A DNA stretch of 64,000 bases from Verrucomicrobiales bacterium (GTDB taxonomy: Bacteria > Verrucomicrobiota > Verrucomicrobiia > Verrucomicrobiales > DEV007). The DNA lies in NCBI GenBank assembly GCA_029212615.1, contig JARGPJ010000003.1:1-64000 (forward strand), written 5' to 3'. Numbering within the stretch: the stretch's first letter is position 1; every line of letters begins with the position of its first letter. A model generated the notes under the pieces. It searched no databases. It was not told where the DNA came from and saw only the letters and a program-made list of their open reading frames with translations. A program made the translations under genes and the position numbers. Below are positions 1-9,567 of this stretch, piece by piece.

Positions 1-3000
1 CCGGCCGAGAAGATGATGTCGTTGGCCGTGATAATCGTGGTTGTCCCGCTGTGATTGCCGTAGACAAGATTCCCTCCCTGGCCGAGCTGCGCGTAGGCGT
101 AATCTCCCTCCCCGCCCGAGAAGGTGATGTCGTTGGCCGTGGTGATCGTGGTTGTCCCGCTGTGATCGCCATTAGCATTTTGAGATCCGCCCTGGCCGAG
201 CTGCGCGTAGGCTACTCCTCCCGTCCCGGCCGAGAAGATGATGTCGTTGGCCGTGATAATCGTGGTTGTCCCGCTGTGATCGCCATTAGCAGCATGCCCG
301 CCCTGACCGAGCTGCGCGTAGGCTAAACCTCCCGTCCCGCCCGAGAAGGTAATGTCGTTGGCCGTGGTGATCGTGGTCGTCCCACTGTGATCGCCAAATG
401 CAAAACGTCCCCCCTGGCCGAGCTGCGCGTAGGCCAGGAGTCCCCCTCCGCCCGAGAAGGTGATGTCGTTCCCGGCGGCGACCTCGATCACCGCACTGGC
501 AACCGCCTCGATTCCCTCTCCCGCGCCTCCCGTGACAAGGTCGTATCCGACATGTCCGACCTGGGCGAAATTATTAATTCCTCCTCCGGTCGCGGTCAGA
601 TCGTTTCGCACGTGCACGGTGATATCACCATCCACCACGACATTCTCTCCGGCAGTATCGCCCGCCGTGCGCAAATCGTTGTTGCCGAGGGCGATGCCAT
701 CACTGATCCGAAAACCAAGCTGGGAGAAATTAGAATCGCCGATGGGCGCATCTGCATTCGCCCCCTGCAAGACCACATCATGTCCGAACACATTTGTCGT
801 CCCGCTCCGGCTGCCGACCGCGATGCCGGCGGTCTGCGTGCCGTCGCCGACTATCACGCTGCCGTTCCCGTTTCCGAAAAGAGTGGAATTCGTCGCATTC
901 ACATCCACGGCCGCAAAAGTCGCCGTGTCATAGGCGGTCGTGCCATCCCAGCCGGCCACGATATTGATATCGCCCCCGGTGGCGTTGCGGTTCTGCAGGC
1001 TGGTATTGAAATGGATATCGCCCTCCGCCAGCAGCGTGTAGTCGTCCGGGCTGTCGTAGCTGCCGCGCTCGAGGTGATTGTTCAGGGTGATGTCGCCACC
1101 GGCGGTGATGAGGATGTCACCGGTGTTCGAGTCGCCGTCCGCATCGAGGAGGTGACCGATGAAGCCGTTGTTCACGTCGATGTCGCCGCCGGTGTTGACG
1201 GTGACCAAGCCGGAAACCGACTGACCCGCGTCGCTGTCGGGAACGATGCCGTTTAAAATATCAAGAAAGACCGGCGCGTCGCCGTGGCCGATGAGGGCGT
1301 AGCGGTCGTCGATGTTATTACCGGTCAGGGTGAGGTCACCGCTGTGGAAGACATCGATTGACCCGCTGTGATCGCCCTCCGCATCATACCCCCCCTGCCC
1401 CAGCTGCGCGTATGCTTGAGTTCCGCCGCCGCCGGTGAAAACGATGTCGTTGGCAGTCATAATCGTCGTCGTCCCGCTGTGATCGCCCTCCGCATTATAC
1501 CCGCCCTGGCCCAGCTGCGCGTAGGCTACATTTCCTCCTCCGGTGAACGTGATATCACCCGCTCCCGTGATCGCCGTCACTCCACTGTGATCACCATCGG
1601 CACCCAATCCGCCTTGGCCGAGCTGCGCGTAGGCATAATCTGCCCCGCCGCCGGTGAACGTGATAGCCCCCGCTTCCGTGATCGTTGTCGTCCCACTGTG
1701 ATTGCCTGCTGCACCATACCCGCCCTGGCCCAGCTGCGCGTAGGCATAATAATCGTTTCCTCCGGTGAAGCGGATGTTGTTGGCCTCGGTGATTGTGATC
1801 GTGCCACTATGGTTGCCTCTAGCATTCTCTCCGCCCTGACCGAGTTGCGCGTATGTGTTATCTCCATTGCCACCCATAAAGACAATGTCGTTTGCGGTTG
1901 TGATCGTGATCGTACCTTCGTGGTCACCCCGGGCGCTGGTTCCCCCCTGCCCAAGTTGGGCGAAGGCGCGGGGCCCGTCGCCACCGGAAAAACGGATGTC
2001 ATTGCCGGTAGACACCTCGATCACCGCGCTGGCATCCGCCTCGATTTCCCCACCAAAGCTGGTTTTAGGATCAAACCCGACATGTCCAACCTGAACGTAA
2101 TTGTTCATTCCTCCTCCACCCGTTGCAGACAGGTCATTGCGGGAATGGATCGTGATGCCGCCGTCGACGACCACATTGCTGCCGTCGTCGTCACCCATCG
2201 GACGCAGATTATAACTGCCAAGAGCGATGCCGTCGCTGATCTGAAAGCCGAGTTGTGAGAAGTAGGAAATTCCTGCAGGCGCATCTGCATTCGCCCCCTG
2301 TAACTTCACATCATACGCGAATACATTCGTCGTCCCGCGACGACTCCCAACCGCGATGCCCGCCGTCTGCGTGCCGTCGCCGATGAAGACGCTGCCCGTG
2401 CTCGTGCCGTTCTGGTTGCCGAACAAGCTCGGCATCGCCGCGTTGACATCCACCGCTGAGAAGGCTGCGGTGTCATAGGCGGTCGTGCCGTCCCAGCCGG
2501 CCACGATATTAATATCGCCCCCGGTGGCGTTGCGGTTCTGCAGGCTTGTGTTGAAATGGATATCGCCCTCCGCCAGCAGGGTGTAGTCGTCCGGGCTGTC
2601 GTAGCTGCCGCGCTCGAGGTGATTGTTCAGGGTGATGTCGCCACCGGCGGTGATGAGGATGTCACCGGTGTTCGAGTCGCCGTCCGCATCGAGGAGGTGA
2701 CCGATGAAGCCGTTGTTCACGTCGATGTCGCCGCCGGTGTTGACGGTGACCAAGCCGGAAACCGACTGACCCGCGTCGCTGTCGGGAACGATGCCGTTTA
2801 AAATATCAAGAAAGACCGGCGCGTCGCCGTGGCCGATGAGGGCGTAGCGGTCGTCGATGTTATTACCGGTCAGGGTGAGGTCACCGCTGTGGAAGACATC
2901 GATTGACCCGCTGTGATCGCCCTCCGCATCATACCCCCCCTGCCCCAGCTGCGCGTATGCTTGAGTTCCGCCGCCGCCGGTGAAAACGATGTCGTTGGCA

Positions 3001-5786
3001 GTCATAATCGTCGTCGTCCCGCTGTGATCGCCCTCCGCATTATACCCGCCCTGGCCCAGCTGCGCGTAGGCTACATTTCCTCCTCCGGTGAACGTGATAT
3101 CACCCGCTCCCGTGATCGCCGTCACTCCACTGTGATCACCATCGGCACCCAATCCGCCTTGGCCGAGCTGCGCGTAGGCATAATCTGCCCCGCCGCCGGT
3201 GAACGTGATAGCCCCCGCTTCCGTGATCGTTGTCGTCCCACTGTGATTGCCTGCTGCACCATACCCGCCCTGGCCCAGCTGCGCGTAGGCATAATAATCG
3301 TTTCCTCCGGTGAAGCGGATGTTGTTGGCCTCGGTGATTGTGATCGTGCCACTATGGTTGCCTCTAGCATTCTCTCCGCCCTGACCGAGTTGCGCGTATG
3401 TGTTATCTCCATTGCCACCCATAAAGACAATGTCGTTTGCGGTTGTGATCGTGATCGTACCTTCGTGGTCACCCCGGGCGCTGGTTCCCCCCTGCCCAAG
3501 TTGGGCGAAGGCGCGGGGCCCGTCGCCACCGGAAAAACGGATGTCATTGCCGGTAGACACCTCGATCACCGCGCTGGCATCCGCCTCGATTTCCCCACCA
3601 AAGCTGGTTTTAGGATCAAACCCGACATGTCCAACCTGAACGTAATTGTTCATTCCTCCTCCACCCGTTGCAGACAGGTCATTGCGGGAATGGATCGTGA
3701 TGCCGCCGTCGACGACCACATTGCTGCCGTCGTCGTCACCCATCGGACGCAGATTATAACTGCCAAGAGCGATGCCGTCGCTGATCTGAAAGCCGAGTTG
3801 TGAGAAGTAGGAAATTCCTGCAGGCGCATCTGCATTCGCCCCCTGTAACTTCACATCATACGCGAATACATTCGTCGTCCCGCGACGACTCCCAACCGCG
3901 ATGCCCGCCGTCTGCGTGCCGTCGCCGATGAAGACGCTGCCGGTGCTGCCGCCGCTGGCATTGCCGAACAAGGTGGGATTCACCGCATTCACATCCACCG
4001 CCGAGAAGGTCGCGGTGTCATACGCGGTCGTCCCATCCCAACCCGCGACAATGTTGACGTCGCCAGCGTCAACGCTGCCATTGCGGTTCTGGACGCTGGC
4101 GTTGAAATTCACATCCCCGACCGCCAGAAAGGTCAGGTCGTTTTCCGAATCGTAGAGGATCTCGCTGTTCACCGTGATGTCGCCGACATCCAGCGCATTG
4201 CCCGAGGAACCGAAAGCCCCGCCATCGGTGGTCGTGTCGATGGTGACATTGTTCATCCCCAGTGCGTTGACCAGATTGGTCGCCTCCGTCGCCCCGATGA
4301 CGTAATTAAACGGATCGAGCAGCAAATCGCCGCCCCCGGTATCAACGGTGCCATGAAATCCGAGCGAGCGCAGCCCGGAGACTTCGGTGAAACCACCCGC
4401 ACCACTCCCGGCTCCGCGATTCTGAACGCTGCCGCGGAAGTCCATCGTGTCATCGGCCCAGAGAATCACGGTGCCACCGTCCCCGGCACTGCCGGTGGTA
4501 TTGGCGGAGAGACTCGCTCCTTCCTCAATGGTTGTGATACGTGCATTGCTGATCGAATCGTCACGTCCCGCACGGCCACCGCCCACGAGAATGGAGCCGC
4601 CTCCGGTCGCCCCGCTCGCGTCGATCGCGGCAGTATCCCCGAGAGTCACGGTATCGCCGGTGAGACGGATGCTCCCCCCGAATCCATTTTCCCCGACCGC
4701 AGAGATGGAGTCGTCGAGGCGAAGCTCGCCGCTCGCGGTGATTTTGATGGTGCCGCCCTTATTCAGTCCCGTCGTATTGAGAAAGCCGCCCACCTTACCA
4801 ATGACACTTTCGGCTTCGATCTCGATTTCGCCTCCGTTACCAAGCTCGCTCGATGCGTCGATCGTCCCCGCATTCTCGACCGTACCGGTGGTAGCGTTGA
4901 TCTTTACATTGGGAGCCCGAAGGGTTCCCCGGTTGCGAACCCGACTACCGCCGCCGGACCCGAGATAGATTTTTCCACCCCGGTTCTCGAAGCGAGTCGC
5001 GCGGACGAGGCCGTCGTTGTTGATCGCGAGCGCGTATTCGTTACCGCCGGCGGCTTTGAGTTCCGCGACTGCCGCGGTGATGGTGCCACTCGTTCCATTG
5101 GTGACGTTGCCCCCTTTGCTCTCGGGGAGGATGGAAATACGCTCGCCCATCGCTTCGGATTTCACCATGACACGGGTGCCACCTGCGAGACCAACGGTGC
5201 CGCCGGGAGCGTTGAGCGTGCCGTAGTTTTCCACCTCCTGCGCGATGAGAAAAATGTTGCCTCCGTCGATCGCGTTGATCGTACCGAGATTGACGACTTT
5301 GGCAGAGGAGTTTCCGGAAAAAATCATGTCGCCGCCATTCAGAAAGTCGGAATCGCTGACATCAAGAGTTGATCCGAGAAAGCCTGCCGTGTCGATGCGA
5401 CCGCCCGGACCGACAAGGATGCCGTTCGGATTGATAAGAAGGACGCGACCGTTGGCCTGGAGATTCCCGTAGATTTCACTGGGATTTCCCGAAGTGACGC
5501 GGTTGAGGGCGGCGCTGGTGCTGCCGGGCTGGATGAACCGCGTCGTCTCGCCCTGCTGGATGGAGAAGGTGTCCCAGTGGATAATCACATTCTCACTTCC
5601 CTGATGAATGATCGAAGTCGATCCCGAAGTGGAGAAAGTCGCGACTCCGCTTCGGAGACTCGGATTGGCGGGGTTGGCCTGCAGAGTTGAATCGACCGTG
5701 AGACTTGCACAGAGCGCCAGAGCAGTGAAGAGACGGCCTGTGCTTGAAAACACCACCCAATGATTGAATTTAGCAGATATGCTCAT
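1..5786 (-). CDS. Filamentous haemagglutinin/TpsA-like exoprotein (N-terminal part, truncated by window edge)
   Basis: The frame is open from an ATG at 5786 to base 1 without a stop, giving 1,928 codons, and the gene continues outside the window. Residues 1 to about 37 form a signal peptide with a hydrophobic stretch around FTALALCASL. A two-partner-secretion (haemagglutination activity) domain follows, with the hallmark NPNGI at residues 119-123. The remainder is beta-helix-like sequence built from 37-residue units of the type YAQLGQGG...GDHSGTITIT.ANDI.FTGG, and from a 515-residue block that is present twice almost unchanged. TpsA proteins cross the outer membrane through a TpsB partner such as FhaC; no partner is seen in the window, so it may lie past the left edge. 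The TPS assignment is firm; the adhesin role is inferred from the family. It lies 110 bp downstream of the sulfatase on the same strand. Confidence 0.88.
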   Translation of the reverse strand, partial: MSISAKFNHWVVFSSTGRLFTALALCASLTVDSTLQANPANPSLRSGVATFSTSGSTSIIHQGSENVIIHWDTFSIQQGETTRFIQPGSTSAALNRVTSGNPSEIYGNLQANGRVLLINPNGILVGPGGRIDTAGFLGSTLDVSDSDFLNGGDMIFSGNSSAKVVNLGTINAIDGGNIFLIAQEVENYGTLNAPGGTVGLAGGTRVMVKSEAMGERISILPESKGGNVTNGTSGTITAAVAELKAAGGNEYALAINNDGLVRATRFENRGGKIYLGSGGGSRVRNRGTLRAPNVKINATTGTVENAGTIDASSELGNGGEIEIEAESVIGKVGGFLNTTGLNKGGTIKITASGELRLDDSISAVGENGFGGSIRLTGDTVTLGDTAAIDASGATGGGSILVGGGRAGRDDSISNARITTIEEGASLSANTTGSAGDGGTVILWADDTMDFRGSVQNRGAGSGAGGFTEVSGLRSLGFHGTVDTGGGDLLLDPFNYVIGATEATNLVNALGMNNVTIDTTTDGGAFGSSGNALDVGDITVNSEILYDSENDLTFLAVGDVNFNASVQNRNGSVDAGDVNIVAGWDGTTAYDTATFSAVDVNAVNPTLFGNASGGSTGSVFIGDGTQTAGIAVGSRRGTTNVFAYDVKLQGANADAPAGISYFSQLGFQISDGIALGSYNLRPMGDDDGSNVVVDGGITIHSRNDLSATGGGGMNNYVQVGHVGFDPKTSFGGEIEADASAVIEVSTGNDIRFSGGDGPRAFAQLGQGGTSARGDHEGTITITTANDIVFMGGNGDNTYAQLGQGGENARGNHSGTITITEANNIRFTGGNDYYAYAQLGQGGYGAAGNHSGTTTITEAGAITFTGGGADYAYAQLGQGGLGADGDHSGVTAITGAGDITFTGGGNVAYAQLGQGGYNAEGDHSGTTTIMTANDIVFTGGGGTQAYAQLGQGGYDAEGDHSGSIDVFHSGDLTLTGNNIDDRYALIGHGDAPVFLDILNGIVPDSDAGQSVSGLVTVNTGGDIDVNNGFIGHLLDADGDSNTGDILITAGGDITLNNHLERGSYDSPDDYTLLAEGDIHFNTSLQNRNATGGDINIVAGWDGTTAYDTAAFSAVDVNAAMPSLFGNQNGTSTGSVFIGDGTQTAGIAVGSRRGTTNVFAYDVKLQGANADAPAGISYFSQLGFQISDGIALGSYNLRPMGDDDGSNVVVDGGITIHSRNDLSATGGGGMNNYVQVGHVGFDPKTSFGGEIEADASAVIEVSTGNDIRFSGGDGPRAFAQLGQGGTSARGDHEGTITITTANDIVFMGGNGDNTYAQLGQGGENARGNHSGTITITEANNIRFTGGNDYYAYAQLGQGGYGAAGNHSGTTTITEAGAITFTGGGADYAYAQLGQGGLGADGDHSGVTAITGAGDITFTGGGNVAYAQLGQGGYNAEGDHSGTTTIMTANDIVFTGGGGTQAYAQLGQGGYDAEGDHSGSIDVFHSGDLTLTGNNIDDRYALIGHGDAPVFLDILNGIVPDSDAGQSVSGLVTVNTGGDIDVNNGFIGHLLDADGDSNTGDILITAGGDITLNNHLERGSYDSPDDYTLLAEGDIHFNTSLQNRNATGGDINIVAGWDGTTAYDTATFAAVDVNATNSTLFGNGNGSVIVGDGTQTAGIAVGSRSGTTNVFGHDVVLQGANADAPIGDSNFSQLGFRISDGIALGNNDLRTAGDTAGENVVVDGDITVHVRNDLTATGGGINNFAQVGHVGYDLVTGGAGEGIEAVASAVIEVAAGNDITFSGGGGLLAYAQLGQGGRFAFGDHSGTTTITTANDITFSGGTGGLAYAQLGQGGHAANGDHSGTTTIITANDIIFSAGTGGVAYAQLGQGGSQNANGDHSGTTTITTANDITFSGGEGDYAYAQLGQGGNLVYGNHSGTTTIITANDIIFSA
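1037..3938 (-). repeat. 1,545-bp in-frame tandem duplication in the TpsA-like gene
   Basis: Bases 1037-2393 and 2582-3938 correspond at a constant offset of 1,545 bp (515 codons), and I saw no differences between them. Homology extends with more mismatches to about 900 on one side and about 4015 on the other. A more diverged third copy occupies the left edge, roughly 1-925. Because the offset is a multiple of three, the reading frame is preserved. Confidence 0.93.
1370..1980 (-). repeat. Array of six 37-residue (111-bp) units, YAQLGQGG type
   Basis: The codons for AQLGQGG recur about every 111 bp near 1402, 1513, 1621, 1732, 1843 and 1954. Spacing is 108-114 bp, always a multiple of three. 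The same six units recur 1,545 bp further on (about 2915-3525), and at least four more lie at 80-430. Each unit reads YAQLGQGG, then an acidic or glycine stretch with HSG, then TITIT.AN(D/N)I.F.GG. This regular pattern suggests stacked beta-helix turns, which is an inference. Confidence 0.85.
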
Positions 5787-5826
5787 ATGTGGCGGTGGCA
5801 CCGAAGCTAACGTCAAAGACCCATAG

Positions 5827-5895
5827 GACAGGAACTCGCTTTATCAAGGAGTTCCTATCGTTGCGCCGGTCCCCGCGGGATTGAGGGGGGTGCAA
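5827..5895 (-). repeat. Dispersed repeat, copy A
   Basis: One of five related elements in the window. Read on the minus strand it runs TGCACCCCCC...GACCG...TTGATAAAGCGAGTTCCTG. It contains a perfect 7-bp inverted repeat, AGGAACT (5830-5836) and AGTTCCT (5850-5856), with a 13-nt spacer. It fills most of the gap between the sulfatase stop and the start of the TpsA-like gene. Copy B at 7544-7611 is its closest relative. Confidence 0.75.
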
Positions 5896-5896
5896 A

Positions 5897-7465
5897 TCAC
5901 TTTGACTTTTTGAGCAAAGGCTCATCAACAATGAGCGCTTCCGGGAAATCAGCGGCCTCGACTCCCCCTTTGTCCCGCAGGCGTTTGTTATTCTGCCTGC
6001 CGAGCGGACGATTCATCGGTATCTCCATGCCGCCGAGATCTGCCATCATGTCGTAGAGCCGGTCCTGCATATCATCCTTCACCTTCTCAAACGCAGGATC
6101 GTGAATCAGATTGTTTTGTTCCGTGGGGTCGGCCTGGATATCGAAGAGCTCGTCAGTATCCCAGACACCGTAGTAGGTCGTGTACTTGTATTGGTCGCCG
6201 CGGAGGGAAAAATGAGTCGGCGTCTGAGGAAAATTCTGTTCCCAGTAGTAGGCATAGAGAAAATAATCGCGCCAGGGAATCTCCTCTCCACGGGCAAGCG
6301 CGAGAAAACTTTCCCCATCCATGTGCGGAGGCTTCTTCAGTCCCATTGCTTCCATCACCGTGGGAGCGATGTCAATATTGGCGACGACTTCTTCGACGAC
6401 GGTGCCTCCCCCGAACAGGTCTGGACATTGCATCAGCATAGGAACACGGCTCGACGTTTCGTAGGCAACCCGCTTATCGATCAAGCCGTGCTCGCCGAAC
6501 ATGAAGCCGTTATCGCCCATGTAAATGACGAGCGTGTCGTCATAGATTCCCATCTTCTTAAGCTGCTCCATGACGGTGCCGACACTGTCATCGACAGAAC
6601 GCAATGATTCGCAGTAACTTTTGTAAAGATCCTCCGTCGATGTGCCGCTGTGAAAAGGAAAGTCCATCCCGTGCCAGCTGTTGCGCTGGTCAAGCAACCA
6701 ACGGGGGCGGTTTTGAAGATTGTTAGACTGAAATTCACTCGACGCTGGAGCGTGGTGAGGCTCAGCCGCGAGAGAGCCTGCATACTTCGGTTCGGGAGTG
6801 AACGGGCCATGGACGGCCTTGTGTGAAAGGTAGAGGAAAAATGGTTTCTCGCGATCGGTCTGCGCCTCGAGAAACTCGACCGCGTAGCGGGTCAGTAGAG
6901 TCGTGACATACCCGTCCTGGGGGACGCGCTTTCCGTTATCGTTGATTGTGTATTTCTCACCCGGAGGATAGTAATGCCCCTGCCCCTTGAAGCTGACCCA
7001 GTAGTCAAAGCCCGGTCTCGGATCATCATTTGCGGCCCCCATATGCCACTTACCAATGAAGCCGGTGGAATACCCTGCGCCCTGCAAATATTGAGGAAAG
7101 AACTGCGTGCCCTCGGGGACCGCACGCTGATTATCGATCACCTTGTGGCGAAACGTGTAAAGGCCTGTCAGAATCGAAGCACGGCTCGGCGAACAGAGCG
7201 AAGTCGTGACGAAGGCGTTTTTCAAATGGACGCCATTGGCCGCAATCGCGTCCATGTTTGGCGTCTTCGCGAAGGGATGCCCCATAAAGCTCATCGCGTC
7301 GTAGCGATGATCATCGGAAAGAATGAAGACAACGTTTCTTGGCTTCGTGTTGGGAATCGCTTCCGGATCAATCGCTTCCGGTACAGGGATTACTTCCGCT
7401 GTAGCAGAAGATAAGAGACTGCAAAGAGCCAGGCAAAGAAATCTGGAAAGAGGTTTTCGATTCAT
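5897..7465 (-). CDS. Secreted type I (formylglycine) sulfatase
   Basis: A predicted sulfatase that would hydrolyse sulfate esters, probably on sulfated polysaccharides, outside the cytoplasm. From the ATG at 7465 the protein has 522 residues and begins with a signal peptide (MNRKPLSRFLCLALCSLLSS). Metal-binding DD lies at residues 51-52. The formylglycine motif CSPSR starts at Cys91, so maturation by a sulfatase-modifying enzyme is expected. A C-terminal GDNGFMFGEHG segment supplies further metal and active-site residues, and GKWH is also present. The frame extends upstream to 7564, but that stretch is not signal-like and overlaps dispersed repeat B, so the ATG at 7465 is preferred. The natural substrate cannot be read from sequence. 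The adjacent divergent sugar oxidoreductase suits carbohydrate use. Confidence 0.9.
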   Translation of the reverse strand: MNRKPLSRFLCLALCSLLSSATAEVIPVPEAIDPEAIPNTKPRNVVFILSDDHRYDAMSFMGHPFAKTPNMDAIAANGVHLKNAFVTTSLCSPSRASILTGLYTFRHKVIDNQRAVPEGTQFFPQYLQGAGYSTGFIGKWHMGAANDDPRPGFDYWVSFKGQGHYYPPGEKYTINDNGKRVPQDGYVTTLLTRYAVEFLEAQTDREKPFFLYLSHKAVHGPFTPEPKYAGSLAAEPHHAPASSEFQSNNLQNRPRWLLDQRNSWHGMDFPFHSGTSTEDLYKSYCESLRSVDDSVGTVMEQLKKMGIYDDTLVIYMGDNGFMFGEHGLIDKRVAYETSSRVPMLMQCPDLFGGGTVVEEVVANIDIAPTVMEAMGLKKPPHMDGESFLALARGEEIPWRDYFLYAYYWEQNFPQTPTHFSLRGDQYKYTTYYGVWDTDELFDIQADPTEQNNLIHDPAFEKVKDDMQDRLYDMMADLGGMEIPMNRPLGRQNNKRLRDKGGVEAADFPEALIVDEPLLKKSK

Positions 7466-7543
7466 CTTGGAAGAAGGGTATAGCGGGCGGGCGAGTTTTG
7501 CCATGACACGATCCTGCCAGACTCCTGCGGGGAAAGAGAAACT

Positions 7544-7611
7544 GAAAGGATCTCGCTTATCCAAGGAGTTCTTTTCGGTGCGTCGGTCCTAGCGGGATTG
7601 AGGGAGGCAAT
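7544..7611 (-). repeat. Dispersed repeat, copy B
   Basis: Read on the minus strand it matches copy A through CTCAATCCCGC, GGACCG, GAACTCCTTG, TAAGCGAG and TCCT. It lies about 80 bp upstream of the sulfatase start in the same orientation, just as copy A lies upstream of the TpsA-like gene. Confidence 0.7.
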
Positions 7612-7849
7612 CATCTTCCTTTCAACATCCCCCGTTGAAGAGTCAGCATAAAAACCTCTTACGGCGCGTTCAAGCACCAAACCGTCGAAGGAATGCGTGC
7701 AAAGTATTCCGCCGAATCGAACAACCGTTTATCATTCAACTCAGAGTCAATTGACCATCAGCGACTTGCGCAAATACGGCAAACGCAAAGATTGATAGAA
7801 ATAGCCAGAGCGAGCAAACTCCCTCCTTTTGCAACCCAGCTCGACACCT
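7612..7849. other. Divergent intergenic region, sulfatase / Gfo-Idh
   Basis: No coding sequence or convincing promoter was identified in this spacer. A short inverted repeat, TTCAAC (7621-7626) and GTTGAA (7634-7639), separated by 7 nt, is the only structure noticed. Promoters for both divergent genes should lie here by position. Confidence 0.4.
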
Positions 7850-9190
7850 ATGAATAGACGCCGTTTTTTGAAGACAAGCTCAAGCAAAGCCGCCTCGGCA
7901 TTTATGATACTTCAAGCCGGCTCTGCTCGGACCTATGCGGCTAATGAGAAGCTCAACATCGCCTCCATCGGTGCTGGTGGACGTGCCGCAAGCGACATCA
8001 GCGAAGTAGCTGCTACTGAGAACATCGTAGCCCTCGCCGACGTGGATTGGCAGCGATCCGCTCCGATGCTGAAGCTTCATTCCGGAGCGAAGCGGTTCAA
8101 AGACTACCGGGTCATGCTCGAAGAATTGGACTCGGAAATTGATGCCGTCATCGTTGCAACGCCGGATCATCACCACTTCCACGCGTCCATGGCTGCGATC
8201 AAACGAGGCAAACCAGTCTATTGTGAAAAGCCCCTCACCCATTCGGTTTGGGAAGCTCGTGAACTGACCAACGCAGCCAGTGAAGCGGGCGTCGCAACCC
8301 AGATGGGTAATCAGGCGCAGGCAGATGAGCAAACCAGAGTCGTACAAGAGTTTGTCATGGATGGAGCTGTCGGCCAAGTGCGGGAAGTTCACATTTGGAC
8401 GGATCGACCCAGCAAAGGGTTACACGGCGAATACTGGCCACAAGGCGTCGAACGCCCGGAGGAATCTCCAGCCGTTCCGAATGACCTAGACTGGAACTTG
8501 TGGCTAGGCCCGGCACCAGAACGCCCTTACAATCCTGTCTACGCACCCTTCAAATGGCGTGGTTGGTGGGATTTTGGGACCGGCGCTCTCGGAGACATTG
8601 CCTGCCACTATTTCGACCCTGTCTTTCGCGCCTTGAAACTCGGCGCACCGACGAGTGTCGAGGCCGCTTCAACCCGAGTGAACATCGAAACCTTTCCAGT
8701 GGGCTCGATGATCACATGGCATTTCCCGAAACGAGGCGAAATGACTCCGGTCAAACTTGTTTGGTATGACGGAGGCCTCCGCCCCGCCCGACCTGATTCG
8801 ATCAAAGACAACGAAAGCCTCGGGGCAAACGGGCTCATGCTCATCGGCGATGAAGGTTGCCTCACCTCCGATTGGTCCAAATGGAAACTGCACCCCGAAA
8901 AGAAGGCGCTCGGATATGGAGCGCCCCCTAAAAAGTTAATGCGCTCTCCCGGTCATCACGCCGAGTGGATTCGTGCCTGCAAAGGTGGAGAGAAAGGCGG
9001 CTCGAACTTCGATTGGGCCGGTCCTCTCACAGAGACAATCCTCCTCGGGAATATCGCGCTCCGCCCGGAACTCCGCGAGAAACTGACGACGGTAAAACTC
9101 CTCTGGGACGCAGAGAATCTCACGTTTTCGAATTGCAAAGAAGCTAATCAGTTCCTCCGTCGGGATTACCGGGCTGGTTGGGAAGTGTGA
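7850..9190 (+). CDS. Tat-exported Gfo/Idh/MocA family oxidoreductase
   Basis: A 446-residue NAD(P)-dependent oxidoreductase, probably acting on a sugar or sugar derivative. The ATG at 7850 gives MNRRRFLKTSS followed by a hydrophobic stretch, a twin-arginine signal typical of this family in Verrucomicrobiota and Planctomycetes. The Rossmann nucleotide-binding motif IGAGGRA follows soon after. The second hallmark, CEKPLTH, places the family's catalytic Lys in EKP. The C-terminal half, with GTGALGDIACHYFDP and a GHHAEWIRACKGG segment, matches the family's substrate-binding domain. An in-frame TTG exists at 7829, but the Tat signal decides for 7850. It is divergent from the sulfatase, suggesting a shared carbohydrate context; the exact substrate is unknown. 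Confidence 0.9.
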   Translation: MNRRRFLKTSSSKAASAFMILQAGSARTYAANEKLNIASIGAGGRAASDISEVAATENIVALADVDWQRSAPMLKLHSGAKRFKDYRVMLEELDSEIDAVIVATPDHHHFHASMAAIKRGKPVYCEKPLTHSVWEARELTNAASEAGVATQMGNQAQADEQTRVVQEFVMDGAVGQVREVHIWTDRPSKGLHGEYWPQGVERPEESPAVPNDLDWNLWLGPAPERPYNPVYAPFKWRGWWDFGTGALGDIACHYFDPVFRALKLGAPTSVEAASTRVNIETFPVGSMITWHFPKRGEMTPVKLVWYDGGLRPARPDSIKDNESLGANGLMLIGDEGCLTSDWSKWKLHPEKKALGYGAPPKKLMRSPGHHAEWIRACKGGEKGGSNFDWAGPLTETILLGNIALRPELREKLTTVKLLWDAENLTFSNCKEANQFLRRDYRAGWEV

Positions 9191-9509
9191 GGTAGAACAC
9201 TGCCGTGCAGAATTAGGGGCACGAGCGAGTACGAGAAACCGGCTACGATCTTGCCTTCATGGCGAAATTTGGGCATTTACTCCCCGGGGCCTGTCCTTAT
9301 CGAATCTCGAAAAACTGAAGCGAACGGAAAGAGCGTTTTGAGAACTACGTCAATCCGATATTTCTCCTTTGGGCAATGATCATCCCCGGATCACTATCTC
9401 ACCTGTAGCTTTTTCTAAAAGCCAGCGACACCCGCCACACTCATGACCACTCGAAGAACTCAGTCCTTTGCGCTCTTTGGTTTCAGTGCAGCACGATCAA
9501 AAATTCCGG
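9191..9509. other. Intergenic region without recognisable gene
   Basis: No supported coding sequence or RNA gene was seen between the oxidoreductase and the MarR control region. Confidence 0.4.
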
Positions 9510-9552
9510 TTGATCTTCTTTTTATTTGCTGAATAATTGATCACTCAATTAT
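9510..9552 (+). promoter_or_regulatory. Promoter and palindromic operator of the MarR gene
   Basis: TTGATC (9510-9515) and AATAAT (9532-9537), spaced by 16 bp, resemble sigma-70 -35 and -10 boxes. Overlapping the -10 box is a perfect inverted repeat, ATAATTGA (9533-9540) and TCAATTAT (9545-9552), separated by TCAC. It ends 15 bp before the MarR start codon. MarR-family dimers bind such palindromes and commonly repress their own promoter, so autoregulation is the simple reading. Confidence 0.65.
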
Positions 9553-9567
9553 ACCGCAAATAACATC

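Noticed and set aside
51-5472. Many plus-strand reading frames of 60-340 codons in the left 5.5 kb, including two identical 296-codon frames
   Set aside because: They lie opposite the TpsA-like gene, whose minus-strand frame is open throughout with a signal peptide and NPNGI motif. The identical frames simply reflect the 1,545-bp duplication.
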